Of a stretch of DNA of 64,000 bases, positions 34,701-47,697 are shown in pieces (position 1 is the stretch's first letter; every line of letters starts with the position of its first letter). The position numbers and the translations under genes are program-made. The stretch comes from Tenebrio molitor (Eukaryota; Arthropoda; Insecta; Coleoptera; Tenebrionidae): the NCBI RefSeq assembly GCF_963966145.1, contig NC_091055.1:10850001-10914000 (forward strand), given 5' to 3'. The notes under the pieces are model-generated. The model was not told the DNA's origin. It saw nothing but the letters and a program-made list of their open reading frames with translations, and ran no database searches.

Positions 34701-37700
34701 ACGCTGTAACGTGGATCGACGTATTTAAAGAAGATGCTGAACAAATGACTGTAATTTTAATTAATGTTTTCACAAAATAATTACACTCCATTGTAAATTA
34801 GATTGTACGTATTTAATTTACCGAAAATTAGAAGATAAACACTCAAATTATAATTACTGTTGACAAAACAATGTGCTCGTTTGCATGTATTGCAAGTTGA
34901 ACAAATAAAGTACAAACAACAATGAGAAAGAACAAAATAACGTCATTTCCGTTTCTGAATCAAAATTCACGTTGGTAACAATTACTGTGTATTGTTCTGA
35001 ACGTTCTTAAAATTTGATTGGTCAGTTTTGAATCGAAGTATTTCTCGAGTTTTCAATTATCTCCAATTTGATTCATCATCTGATAACAAATTAGCATTTA
35101 ATTTTGTACGAAATATGTAAATCTGGACGTAATAAAATCAACTGGTATAAAATCAGATCGGTCAACAGTTAATTTTTTTTTCTTAATTCGACACGAGTTG
35201 TCCCAATAGCCGTGATATCAAATAAGAAGGTGTCATATTTTTCAGTTAAAAATAGTAAGTGATAGTTTTAATAATCGTAGCGATTTGACGTGTCGTTTAA
35301 CACGGTTTAATGGTAGTAAAAGTCAAAATAATTCACTCATAAGTCGTTCAATGTTGTAATTTGGTGAAGTGTTATAAAATCGTTGGTGACCAGAGGACCA
35401 TGTCTGGGGCGGTCTTTTACCAGTCTACCAGATAAAACGATAACGCTTCTGCCTTGCAAGGGTCACCTCCGTCCAACTAATAATTCAACTTTTAAGAACA
35501 CCGACTCTTACGTGTTATTATACAGAAACCAATCATCAGTCTTCAAAAATAATCTTAAAACCATTACATAGCTAATAATCGTTAACTTAATATTCCCATT
35601 ATAAGTACTACAACAGCTAGTGAGTCAATTTCTTCGGAATGATGAACCGAGTATAGATATTTCTGTGCGAACGAGGACAAAAGTCGAATACTAATTTGGA
35701 TAATAAATTATTGTTGATAACATTATCGATGGCGATAAACGTCAATCATTTAAAAAGGAAAAATCAGTGCAAATTGATTTTGAGTTGAATTATCGGGAAA
35801 TTATCTGTTCATTAATAATAATTAATAGTTGTGTGAAGTTGTGAACGAACTTGATAAGAATTTGTAGAACAAGAGCGGTCTCAGGTGAGGGCAACGGAAC
35901 GGTGCTATTGATTCAACAATACGATAATACAATAAGAATTTAAATTACAAATTTGTCAGGAACTTTTCGGATCGCGAAGAATTTGTAATGTCTCATCCAC
36001 TTATAAAATTTTCAACTTCAGTTGAAATTCAATGAGTTTAATTAGAATTCAGTTAACAGTAAAAGTCCTAAATATCAAGGTTTCATTAAAAATGTTCGCA
36101 TTGTAGAGTGGGACAGAAGACGCGGTCTATCGAAACAATGAAGAGAGTGGGTGTAGATTTTTAATAAAATTCTCCCAAACAATTTTTCTGTATGAAAGAA
36201 CATCTGTTGCTCGACAAGTCGTTTCAGAGTTGCCAAAAATTCTACAAGAGAATGTCCATTGCCCAAGTGCGCTTTGTCAAAAGTGACAAGATAATGAAAA
36301 TTTTTAGGGGGGAGAGGGTCCGGAAGATTTCTTTTGATTTGGGATTAATTACGTAGTGGAATGAATGTAACTCTGAATATTTGTGTCTTTATTATGAAAG
36401 TATTCAGCCAAGGCTGGGCATTCCAAATTATGTAATTTGTGGTTAGCAATTCTGGATACTGTGAAAATTTCCCGAAGCTTTTCTGCACTATTTGGAGAAC
36501 CTTCACGACGAAATGCCACAAACTAACAATAATTATTGCGATTTCGTTCGCCGCATGAGTCTCGAGCAAATGAGAAAATAAGAATTCGCGATGGGCCCCC
36601 ATCCACTCGGTCGGACAAGAGGAATCCTGATTTGTTTCCATGAAAGTTGATTGTTAATTAGGCCGAAATTACGCATTTAGAAAAATGCCAATAAAGCAGA
36701 CTCGGTTTCCCGTAGAACAACAAGTCGTTAACAAAGCCCCAAAAAAGTCGAGGTCCTTTGTTCAATCAGCAAATCAACAAACTCGAGTGACGTCTCCGAA
36801 CAAAATTGCCCTAAATACTAATTAAATTAATTATAATTACCATAATCTAGTCAACCCCAAGAAAATTAGCTCGTGTTTTCATCCGACTATTTTAACAAAT
36901 ATGTAACCGACGATGTGGAAAATCACGTTGTGTAAGAACCCCTTGTTGCCAAAATTCACAGCACATGTCAAACAACAGGACTATCTCAGTTCCAGAGTAC
37001 ATCGATCGGTTGTTGCCTAATTTGCCAATACCGATGTATTTTTAACCGAGATTATTGTAAACAATCACGATAAAACTATATTCAAATAATCGCGTTTAAA
37101 TAATATTCAAAACAAAAAAGGTCACAACCGAGATTAGATACTTTATCGACATTTTTGTTCCCCAAAGACACTTTAATCTTTTCGCTATCAATAAAAATAA
37201 CTATTACAATCAAACAATAAAAGCCGACAATCTGCCCGACAATTTTTCATATTATGTGCCATGCAAATAACTGATAAAAACCAGATAAAATTTGTATTAT
37301 TATCCAACACGGACAAACACAGGCACAGAATTCGTCAAAATGTTAATTTATGTGGCCACTAACCGCCGCCATTTTTTCCATCACACTTGCAACCCGTTTG
37401 TTCTTGTTTTCACGTTGCACTCCAACCACACTCATTAAATTCCACAGACTATTAACTCAACTCCCTTTTTATTTTATCAATGCACTATCTCATAAAATAT
37501 TGCAATATGAATTAATAAATCCGGAGCTAAACCCAATTTGTACGAACCACTGACGTATTCAGCTCCACTTTGAATACATTAGCGACAACAAAAAATCAAA
37601 AATCTTTTGGACGCGCTGTCGTAAATACCATTCGCGTTTTGTTGTAGTGTCTATGGAGCCCAAAACAGTCGTTTCCCAAAGACCAACAACGAGAACACAA

Positions 37701-40700
37701 AACATTCTAATTTCAAATTTCTATTTATAGCTTGCGTAGATTACATAGATTTTGATGTGGGATTAGTCAGTATATTGCACTTGTACGAAACATTAATTCT
37801 GACCTGGCAGAGAACACGAGTGTTCTATCTATTAATCATACATATTGTATAGACAATGACGTCACAATCGCGACCATTTGGTCGTTACAGTTCACATTTT
37901 ATTTGCTTTCGGGTCTATTAAAAATCAATGTATTCAGATCCGGTAGTATGACGGTCCAAATTCGAATATCCATCATTAACAGAAACTACCTGAATGGGAT
38001 AATCTGACAACGAGATGAGTTTCCACTCCGTAAAATTCCTGTTTTGTTTTTGAGTCTCGACAAATACTAAAAATAGGAGAGAAAATCTAATACGCTTAAT
38101 ACCGGTTTAATAGAAGTTTAGTTTGATTTATACGCGACAGTTGACAGTCGACGGAAGGACCGCACACAAGAAAAAACACTTCTGAAATCTGTTGTCAAGC
38201 TATTTTTTGTTCGGCGTGACTAAAATAGAACAGCTTTGATTAGTCGGGCCTATAAATTAAAGCTCTTTTGGGTTTTCTGCTTGGTGTTAAGTGACATGAG
38301 ATTCGAACTAATTTAAGAATGCACCAAAATGGATACGGAGGGGCGAATCACAGATTCGCTATTTCTATTTCTCACGAAATAGAATATCCAACCGAGTTTA
38401 CGACAACTTTATTTCGACCCGAGAACTTTTCTGATCTGATGTTTTCGAAATTCTTGCTGATAATGCTGCACCCATCGGCAAATGGTATCCCGAAATCGAC
38501 AACACTTATTATATGCAATCTCCGCCACTCACATAATTGCAACCAACACTATAAAATTAAAAATCAAATTAATAGAAACCGTCACGACTGTAAAAACTGA
38601 ATTTCTTTGAAAGTTACTGCAAAGTTTCGTGCAGATTTTTTGGCCTTCCTAAATCAGGAAGAACGACAACTATTCACTCTCCGATTTTTACGCTTTCACC
38701 ACCTTCAAAATGCACCACTTGTGGTGTGTACTTTCCTTCATGACCTGTCAATAAACACTCGATCTTATTAGAATCGATGGATCTTATTGTCGGTGTACAT
38801 TTCTTGGAAATTCTATAGTAAACATTACAACTCTGTTTCAATTCCCTTTTGAAAAACAATTTCGTGATAATTGTTATCGTTATCGCACCCGTTTTTATCA
38901 CAGTGAATTTTATTGGGTCAAGGTATTGGTTCGTGGTAGGTCGATGCGAATAGGTACACGTTCTCCCTTCGATGAAAAATGTTTCTGCGATGTTTCACGT
39001 TCACTTCGTCTGAATCCGACTGGTGAAAATTTAATAGCAGTCGGTTTGATGTCGCATGATGTCGATCAACTTCTTGGAATCTGGTAACATCAAATCTCGC
39101 CTTTCAATCTAGAGAGCTTCAATAAAAAATCTATAATAGGCAAATTAAACGATAAAAATATTGGAAAATGAAGTAACACGACTTGTTGGAGGTTTCTAAA
39201 GTGCTTTTATCTATCAATAACACCGCAGACTACTGTTATCTCACCCACTCTATCATATTCATTAGATTTATTGGGTCAAGGTGTTGAATTAAACTGCTAA
39301 TACGGCGAGACCGCATTATCGAACTTCTTGTCTGATAAATACCATTTTATTCGCTTTCTTGCTTATCATAGCAATGAGAACACTACTTAATCTCGGATGT
39401 ACACCTAGACTGTCATGAATTAAACTTGTATCAAATCAGGACATCACAAAATCTCAAATCAATTATCGATAAGCTAAAACATTTGATTTGATTTGGACAT
39501 TCTGTGCAGTTTTTAAAACGTTATAGCTGTTTGCTCGCCAACTGACGCCTACGTACCCTTACGTTACGTTACGCTGAAGATAATACGTAGTCTCTGTATA
39601 GTCGCAATTGCCTGCTGATGTTATATAATTATTATTAATACACTCGACGTGTCTATTGTCTATTGAAATGAAATAACTAGTAGAAGAGAATAAATTAAAG
39701 ATCGTTAACCTTTTTGGGTGACTTAGTTACAATGAAAGTGGACTATTAATTTTCCCCTTTATCATGTAAATTAGGGGAAGGAAAATCTTGCGTTCATCAA
39801 CAAACAGTAACTTTCATTATTGCCCTTTCAGACGGCTTCTATTTCATGGTTGTTTAGCTAAAATTACTTGATTGGTATATCTTGACATATTAAACATTCC
39901 TTTAATGAATCATTCAAATATCAATCACATTAATTAAGTAGTCTTACATTTGCAATTGAAAACTACTGAACGAAGGTTGGGATAAAATGTCAACCGACGT
40001 GCCTGATAATCAACTAAAATTGGATACTTCATTACAATATAATTAAAAGTTATTGAAGTTACCAACAACGTACACACTTCCATCCCACGCGTATCAAGCT
40101 TTAAACACTAGAATTTGATATAATGTTCCAAATAAATAATTATGTTATGAAATTTGTATTTTCAACGCCGAGATGATCTACGGCAGATTGAAATTTTTAT
40201 CCTCAAACATTTCTTCTATCGGTGACTGTACGCGGCGGCGCTGGCGGTTATTTTAAAATTTTCAACAATTAAAAAAAACAATTTTAACAAAGCTCTGTCC
40301 ATTTTAAAGAGCTTTTTAATGATGCAGTCCTCAGTTTTAGTCGATTGAGAAGTTGGTTAACTCCGCTTACTTCTTCCGTACTAAATACATCATTAAAGCT
40401 CTTAAAAGTAAATTTGACTTTTATAACAAAATTAATTAAGTTGAAGTGAATTTTAAAATTTTACTCGCAGCACCGGCACAGTCATAAGCTGCAATATAAT
40501 TTAATAAGAATCACCATCAAAGGAAATTAAATAGGGAGAGCACCATAAACAAGCCTTGTTATTGTCTTTTAAAAAATAATTTCTCTTACATGTCGTGAGG
40601 GTCCTTTAATTTAATAGGTTCGTCCTCTTAATGAAAAAATACAGCGACACGAGGCGAATCATCCGACGAACTGATTACGAATCATAAAATTAGATGTTGG

Positions 40701-42440
40701 GTTTATTTCGTAATTACGGAGGGAAGAAAAATTATTAAATTGGTTCGAATATTGAAGTTATGGAGTAAACACACGAGTGGAATAATGAGAATGGAAAGCC
40801 TTGAACACACAGGTGAGAGGAACATTTCTAACGATACTGTATCTCAGTTTTACGTGGCAACACCTGTAAGGAGTGATTTTTATCGTGAATTGTGTAAACC
40901 AAGTGTAGTAAAAATGTTTTTGTTGTTACTAGATGCGACAAGAGAGCTACAGGTGTTGTCATGAAATAGAAGAAATCGAGGCAAACGACACTTCTTTAAC
41001 AGACAAATAATTTTCCTTTGATCCGTTTTATTTTTGATCGCTCGTTACAAAATTAGAACGGTGTAGGAAATATTCAAAGAGACGTTTGAAAAGGTGGAAT
41101 TTCCATAGAAAAAAAAAATAGATGTATGTGTGATGAATTCGAAAAATATTTTTATGTAACAAGAGTTTATTATTAACCGAGGTGATGATGCAAAAATCAA
41201 AACGGAATGGCGTCTAGAAAAACACGATTTGTCAAGAAACAACTACGACCATTTAATTTCCCAAAGCAAAACGCAATTTCGGTGGAGAACACGTCGCATT
41301 TTGTTTTTAGACAAATCAAAGGTCTGTTTACGTGGTGAAAAGACGATCTGTCAGAGGGAATATTGCTTCTGGTGAGGCAAACACAATTAAAAACATCTCC
41401 TGCGAAAAATCCGACGACCTTCCTCCAATAATTCTGTATTGTGAACAAAAAGGAATTTTTACGAGCAAAAGAGAAAAACCGAACGGAATCTCGCCAACAA
41501 ATATGCGGACACCGTTAAATTACAAAAAAAAAATGACATCGTTTACCATTAACCGGAAATATGGATCATGATAGATTGATCACAGTGGAACGTTGTTGAA
41601 AGTATTAGCTAACCATCAAATGTGTAAAAAATTGTTTTGGTATATTTAAAATATGGAGCTGCAACACTCGACCTGATCACCTGCCGTTAAATAAAAAAGC
41701 CAACGACTCGAAGATAAATATTATTAGGTTAGTGTACCTATAACGTTCGATTTTATTGCCGCCGAAACTAATAACAATTTTTACGCAAGTACTAAATTCG
41801 AAATGGTGCTTGGAAAAAATACGAAACTTAAAAACAATAGTGTGTAGTACGATAGTAGTTTGATTGATAGGCCGGCAGCGATTATTTATGGTTTTGACAC
41901 GACTAGTACTATCGTTAAAGTGTAACAACCATTAAATTAAACTACATGGTGTTAACCATTAAACTTTGACTCGCTAATCCACATGTTACTTAATTTCGTC
42001 ATGTCTTTACGACATCGCTCAAATCGTCGAGCTGAGCAAATAAAACTGAACCCGACGAACGAACACCTGAAAAGTACGAACACCCCAACCCTCGCACTGT
42101 TTATTGAAAGAACTGTTGTTTGTAGATTAAGGCCAATTTTGGACGCCATATTAAAAAGATGATGTTCGTCTTCAAATTAGGCGCAGAGCACAATAAGTAT
42201 TTGTCCAACATTCATCGGAGATTTTTTTTTTTTCATTTATTGACGTCGAAAAGTGTTTCTCATTATGTTTCAGACGACAAACACATCAGGATTTTGCGTA
42301 TTTACACAATAACAAAATACATTTCTGAATTCGTTTCGACGCGAAAAGACGTATTTGTCACTTGCAAAGACAGTGATGAATGGTGTCAATTACTTTGGTT
42401 TTTTCTAATTTCACGTTTATGTTTTGTTACAATTTAGGTT
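31703..42440. other. Long gene-less stretch
   Basis: Nearly 11 kb with no recognisable coding motif, RNA gene or clear transposon. A few CpG-richer patches occur (about 33.4-34.0 kb, with a TGACGTCA word at 33655-33662; another TGACGTCA at 37857-37864). The frame of 98 codons at 36345-36641 (- strand) has no domain signature. It is probably intergenic or a large intron. Confidence 0.4.
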
Positions 42441-42443
42441 AAG

Positions 42444-42462
42444 TTGAAGAAGAAGAAGAAGA
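42444..42462. repeat. (GAA)n microsatellite
   Basis: About six GAA units followed by a short TTA/ATT run. Confidence 0.8.
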
Positions 42463-43618
42463 ACTTTATTATTATTGTCTCGATACAATATACTTTTTAC
42501 AATATTTAGTTACCATTATTCATCTACAACTATGCTCTAAAATTGCATGTATCTGGATAATTGTCTTTTAAACTCACCTACATTGCCTAAAATTTTCAAA
42601 GTTACTTTTCAAGTTACTTAAGAGGTTAAATAGAGTGGCAATTGCGCTAGTCCTCGCCTATTAAGTAGATATTTAAAAGATAAAAAATCTCAGTCGGAAT
42701 AGAGAATTTATGACCAAAACGCTGCAGACCCATTTTTAAAACGAACGGTGTTTATTTTCATATACCTCGACAACAACAATAAAATGTTTATCTCAAGTTT
42801 TACTTTAATCTGTACGAAAGTAAACAGTTACACTTTCCTCCTTTGACACGTAGCAAATACTTTTGCGAGTCCTTTTGTATTCAAGACAATCGAATATTTT
42901 CTAATTTTGTTAAGACAACAAAGAGACGAGTATTTTGAACATATCTACAATTTGGAGCCCAATCTTTGAAATTCGCCACCTCAACAGCTAAACAAACAAA
43001 TATGTAGGTATATGTAACATTTTTAAATCTGTTTTTGTCCACACAAACCCAAGTATTTTCTCAACAGGAACGGTAACTTATCAAAACGATTTGCAACTTG
43101 TCTCCAAGTTTAGAATAAATAGATTTCACTTTCTTTGTCACAAGTTTAAATTTTATTTTACCAATCTTTTATGAGAGAAAACAGTTACATTTTCCTCCTT
43201 TGAAGTATACCAAACATTTTATTGCCATTTGAAACTAAAGGTTCTCGTATATAAACAGAATATCCTTTTATGCTTTTGCAACCATTCCCTTTCAAACTAC
43301 ATACAACTAATTATGATTCAGACGACAAAGAGATTATTCGAACATAGGTATACACAATTTTCGAATCAAAGAAATTTCGAAATTCGCTCAACATGAAACA
43401 GAAATGTATGGAATTTGTTACAGAACTGGTTTTTACATCCGTACGACGAAAAATTTTTTCGGATTTTTTACAGGTACACCAAAATTACGATAACAACCAC
43501 CATTTTTGGAGCGAACAGATTTTATTTTCGCTCTATTCGTTATTTTTCTTCCTAGAGACGTCAAGTTTCGCAAAAAATACTTCTTCCAAATTATCGTACT
43601 ACGTGTTATACGAGTATA

Positions 43619-43828
43619 TCGGGTGTTCATTTAAATTTATCCTCCAAGTAGGCGTTGAAGACTCGATTGTGATCGCACCACGGATTACAAATCACGGAAC
43701 AGCTGTTTAAATCTAACCTCACTTTTTGCGTTGTTTTGTGTTTTTAGTGTGCAGAGACTGACGAGTGGTGCGTTCACAATCGACTCTTCAACACCAACTT
43801 TAAAGATAAATTTAAATGAACACACGAT
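43619..43828. mobile_element. MITE-like inverted-repeat element, copy 2
   Basis: Same family as 4213-4421: TCGGGTGTTCATTTAAATTT at the left and the inverse (AAATTTAAATGAACACACGA) at the right, with ACTCGATTGTGATCGCACCAC just inside. The interior, containing CTAACCTCACTTTTTGC, is in the opposite orientation to copy 1. Confidence 0.8.
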
Positions 43829-44619
43829 AGAAAAACAAAAACAAAATACCTGAGCTAGAAAGTATCCTAATCTCAAAAGCACTCTACTCTCTTAATAGTC
43901 GTATAAAACAACTGTTCAAAATTTATAATAAGTAACTTGTTTAATTTATCTTTTTTTACCAAAAAGCAGCAACACTTGGAAAGTGTTTACTAAATAGAAA
44001 GCTTGTAAAATGACTTTTCGGCCTCCCAATCTGGGAAATATAGCGTTACCTTACACTTTAGGTCAAGGGAGGTGCGATTTCCCGTACAATGTCAAAAATT
44101 TCTAGTGGAATGTGGGAAAAAATCTAGTGGAGTACGGGAAAAATGTGCGGACACCGTTGATTTATTCTTTTCACAGTTACTTTAAAATTAAAGTGTCCAT
44201 ACGTTACTTTAATTTAGTGTAAAAAAACACATTTCCCTGTATAATTTTTCCGATAAATGTGTTTGTTTAATTTATATCGATCGAAAAAGAAAATAATCGT
44301 AACAGGGAAAATACAACCTATTGGGTTGGCAGCTGTATATGTCAAAAAGTTTGACAATTGTCAGGTATTTCATAAATATCTGCAAAATTGCACAATAAAA
44401 CTAAACCACAGAAGTTGATATATGGGTTTTGTGTACCTACTTTATCCAGTACTAGCTGTTAGTGCTAAAGTGCAACTGGAAAATAAAAACATTCTAACCC
44501 CAAAATCTTGTATTCACCTGAAGAAAGATGATTCGTTTTCACCAGGAATTAGTGGTTAAGTACAAGACATTTTAATAATTTGCAAAATTAACATAATTTA
44601 TTTTGTAAAATTACAGTTG

Positions 44620-45355
44620 TAAACATTATTGTTACAATTCTCCACTTTAGAGAACAATGCAGAAACAATTTGGTAACTGTCAGCTTTATTACTTCTGGGT
44701 TGAATGTCAATATGTTGTACTGGTGCTTCTCTTACGGTACTGATGATGGAATTCTCAATGTTGGATGGTTACATTGGAAGCAACTGCTAAAAATTCAAGT
44801 AGATTAAAGCAATGTATTGAAGTGTGTGACACAACTCAGCATTGTTTGAGCTGTAGCTGCAACACAGTACATTTTGTTTTTGATGTTGAAGGAAGGCCAT
44901 CAGTCATCACGAATCATTTTAGGAACTTTAATCTTGTGTCCATAGGGCAATCAAGGTTCAAATATTTGTCAATTTTATTTGAAATTGTTTTAATTGTATT
45001 AATACCAATTTAACCTGACTTCCATATATTTCTTCACAGTTTCAACCCAGTTTGGATTGGTAATGGCAAATGATCTACAAATATTGGTTTTTGTGTCAGT
45101 TATCAATATAATATCTTCTCTTGACATTTTCCATTTTCAGAGTATATAACTCCTTTCGGAGACAGGCACCACAAACACCTATTAATAAAACTGTCTGTAA
45201 TAAAATATGGTTTATTAAAAATTTGTGAATTAAAGAATAGTTATTACATACTTTCGTGAGAAAAAATTGTCCTATGTAACGTTGTTTCGATTTTTGTGGT
45301 AATAATTCAGAATTTAGTCCTGCCACTAGTTGTACTGCCTCTGGTGTCACATTTA
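44620..45355 (-). pseudogene. Crypton-like tyrosine-recombinase relic (KIAA1958/ZMYM-type)
   Basis: The - strand from 45350 reads TPEAVQLVAGLNSELLPQKS then KQRYIGQFFLTK. A canonical 67 nt intron (GTATGT..TTACAG) follows, then TVLLIGVCGACLRKELYTLK and, after a one-base frameshift, EDIILITDTKTNICRSFAIT and VKKYMEVR. These match the start and middle of the tyrosine-recombinase-like proteins common in insect genomes (LLP.KS..Y..Y..F; LI.GI.GACR..EL; IPDTKT...R.F.I; YR.YA.LRP). The C-terminal catalytic part (H..R, Tyr) was not seen. The frameshift and truncation make it a pseudogene; a possible tail-like frame runs on toward 44620. Confidence 0.6.
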
Positions 45356-45600
45356 ACTCACTCTATATTATATACTAGACATTTTTTTCACTCGATTAAT
45401 ACACCAAAATCAAATTTTGAAGCACGACCGTGAAAATTTAGCCGGCAAATAATTTGTTAGGAAAAAAACAAATGAGCGGTCACGGTCGTCAAGGAATTGA
45501 TTCCACAGCATTCGATTCTTTATTGACGATGTCAAATTCTACAATAAAATTAGTCTTGATTTATAAAAGATTTAACATTTTGGTCAGCCGAAAAGTCTAA

Positions 45601-45720
45601 TACAAATGTCGTACGGGACGTATTTTCCGGCCCTCCAACTAATCAGGCACTCGGCTGCGCCATCGTGCCCGAAACCAGTTGTCGTGCCGGAAAATTCACA
45701 TCCCGTACTCTAATGTAAAT
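45601..45720. repeat. Imperfect hairpin repeat with GC-rich centre
   Basis: GTACGGGACGTATTTTCCGG on the left is mirrored on the right (CCGGAAAATTCACATCCCGTAC). The centre contains AGGCACTCGGCTGCGCC. It is non-coding and resembles the hairpins in InR intron 12 and near 60.85-60.93 kb in layout. Confidence 0.6.
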
Positions 45721-46949
45721 AACTATTATTTTCGTAAGGTAATTGCTAACAAGTTGTATTCTCCTCCAGATTACAACTACATAATTAGGTATATTTCAGC
45801 CAAGATCTACAAATTTTAAATCAAATAAGTTTCTAAATTCGTCTCAACGTTCAGTGAAACTAATCGAGATCTTGTTGACAACAGAGCTCTTTAATCTGTT
45901 TTTTCTTGCCAAGAAACCAAAATGTTCTCCATTTTTATATACAACACTTGAGTTTCTCATCACATTTTAGTAACAAAAATATGCTTGATTGGTCTTAAAA
46001 ATGCATTCGTCTTTCACAATCACCCGGTTTCACACTAGTTTAAATTGTGACATCAACGTATTACATTTTTTCCAAATGCGTAAGTTAGAAAATATTATAT
46101 ATAATTTTAAAAGGTCTTTTACCAATTAATAATAATAAAAGTTAATTATAATTATTGTTTTAGACAAGCAGACTAGTATTTAGAAAACATCCATAATTTC
46201 AAATACATTTCTACATTCATTTTAAGATGAAATACGACCGAACAAAACTATACTCTGTATTTTTTTAATAAAAACATTTCGAAAATGCTCCTACGGAACA
46301 TAAACCTTCTGCAACTTTCTCCATTACAACAAGAAGATTTTAGTTTCACAAAGTTTATTAGTAACAATACGATATTTAGTTAAGCTCACATGCTTTTTTT
46401 AATTTGTTATTAGATTTAAATACAACATCCTTTTACTATCACACACCTACAAGTGATAACCAATTAATATTAAAATATATACAATTTTAGAGTCAAATAA
46501 ATTTCTACATTCGTTTCAGTACGAACCAGATCTATTCGAAATTTTGTTAACAATGTAACTACTCTTTAATATGTTTTTCCTCGCTAAGAAAACGAAATGT
46601 TCAGCGTTTACGAAACTAGAAAACTCATGACGAAAACAAATTGTTTGTTATACCCATTTTTAGAATGTACAATTTATCACCAATAAAAAGACATTTACTT
46701 CCACTTTCAATTTTACTTTATTTTAATCTTTATAAAAAATTAAATCCACATTCCTCTCAAAAAAGGGGCATGGCATCAAGGTCGGATTTACTTATTCATT
46801 ACGAATATTTCTATCATGTAATGATTATTTCTTTGAAAGGACTGTTTTTATATTGTCACTTATCTTGCTACACACCCACATAGGAAACTGTTCATCACGG
46901 ATTACAGACAGTACTGAAATCAAGTGGGAAAGCTGTGAAATATTGAAGT
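45721..46949. other. Gene-less AT-rich stretch
   Basis: No gene, repeat or motif recognised. Confidence 0.4.
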
Positions 46950-47032
46950 TACAACAACAGAACATGTTTCTCCGGGCAGCCACCCATCCAAATGTTGAAC
47001 CGCGCCTGACGTTGCTTAACTTCACCAATCCC
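46950..47032 (-). pseudogene. 5S rRNA-derived sequence
   Basis: On the - strand it reads GAAGTTAAGCAACGTCAGGC, GCGGTTCAACATTTGGATGG, GTGGCTGCCCGG and a GTTCTGTTGTTG end. This follows the 3' two-thirds of insect 5S rRNA, including the internal promoter boxes (GTTAAGCAACGTCGGGC, TTGGATGGGTGACCGCC). The 5' third is missing and several positions differ, so it is a 5S pseudogene or the head of a 5S-derived SINE. Confidence 0.8.
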
Positions 47033-47104
47033 ATGATGATACTGCTTTTATAGTAGTACATGACGGACAGTTCCACAAAGTAATAACGTGAAAATTGATA
47101 ATTA

Positions 47105-47205
47105 TGAGAAGTAAGGACAATCCCCAAATCCCAGTCTAGCTTGACCACTGACCATCCACCACGCTTCAGCTATTACTTAAATAATATTTATTGTTACTGT
47201 CGAAC
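47105..47205 (-). repeat. Diverged copy of the exon-like cassette (partner of 48919-49097)
   Basis: Read on the - strand, this block matches the + strand at 48919-49015 (AATAAATATTATTTAAGT, GGTCAAGCT.GACTGGGATT, CATAATTAT). In this copy the long frame is broken by stops. It lies directly upstream of the 5S-like sequence in the same orientation. Confidence 0.65.
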
Positions 47206-47697
47206 TGCCACGAGCATTGTTTCAAAATTTTGCTTCGTTCCTAATACAGGTAAAATCTGTGAAACAACGAACATTCTAATGCAGAAATAGACGCAGACGT
47301 TTGAATAACACATTAGCCTAATTGGTTTGGTCTTGCAAAAACGATGTACACTTTGAAACTTGGCGTACGAGATATTCTAGAGCGGATAGAGCAAGTGGCA
47401 TCCCTTCAGGTAGCACAACCGCAAGAAATCACATTATAACACGAGGTGGTTTCGATGCTGCCAACACTAATTTGAAATCACCAAAAGTAAAACCCAGTAT
47501 TTTGCGCACTTTCTTATACAAAAATAAAACAAGAAGCAGATCCTAATAATCTCCCAATTTCTGAGGAGTCCTGAAGTAAATAGTCAAACATCATAAGTCA
47601 TCCGTCAGTGCGTCATACTGTCCTTAACGAGTCCTGGACAATTTGACAGTAAAGTTCGGCTAAAGATATTTTGGGTTTATGATTTTGCCTTTTAATG

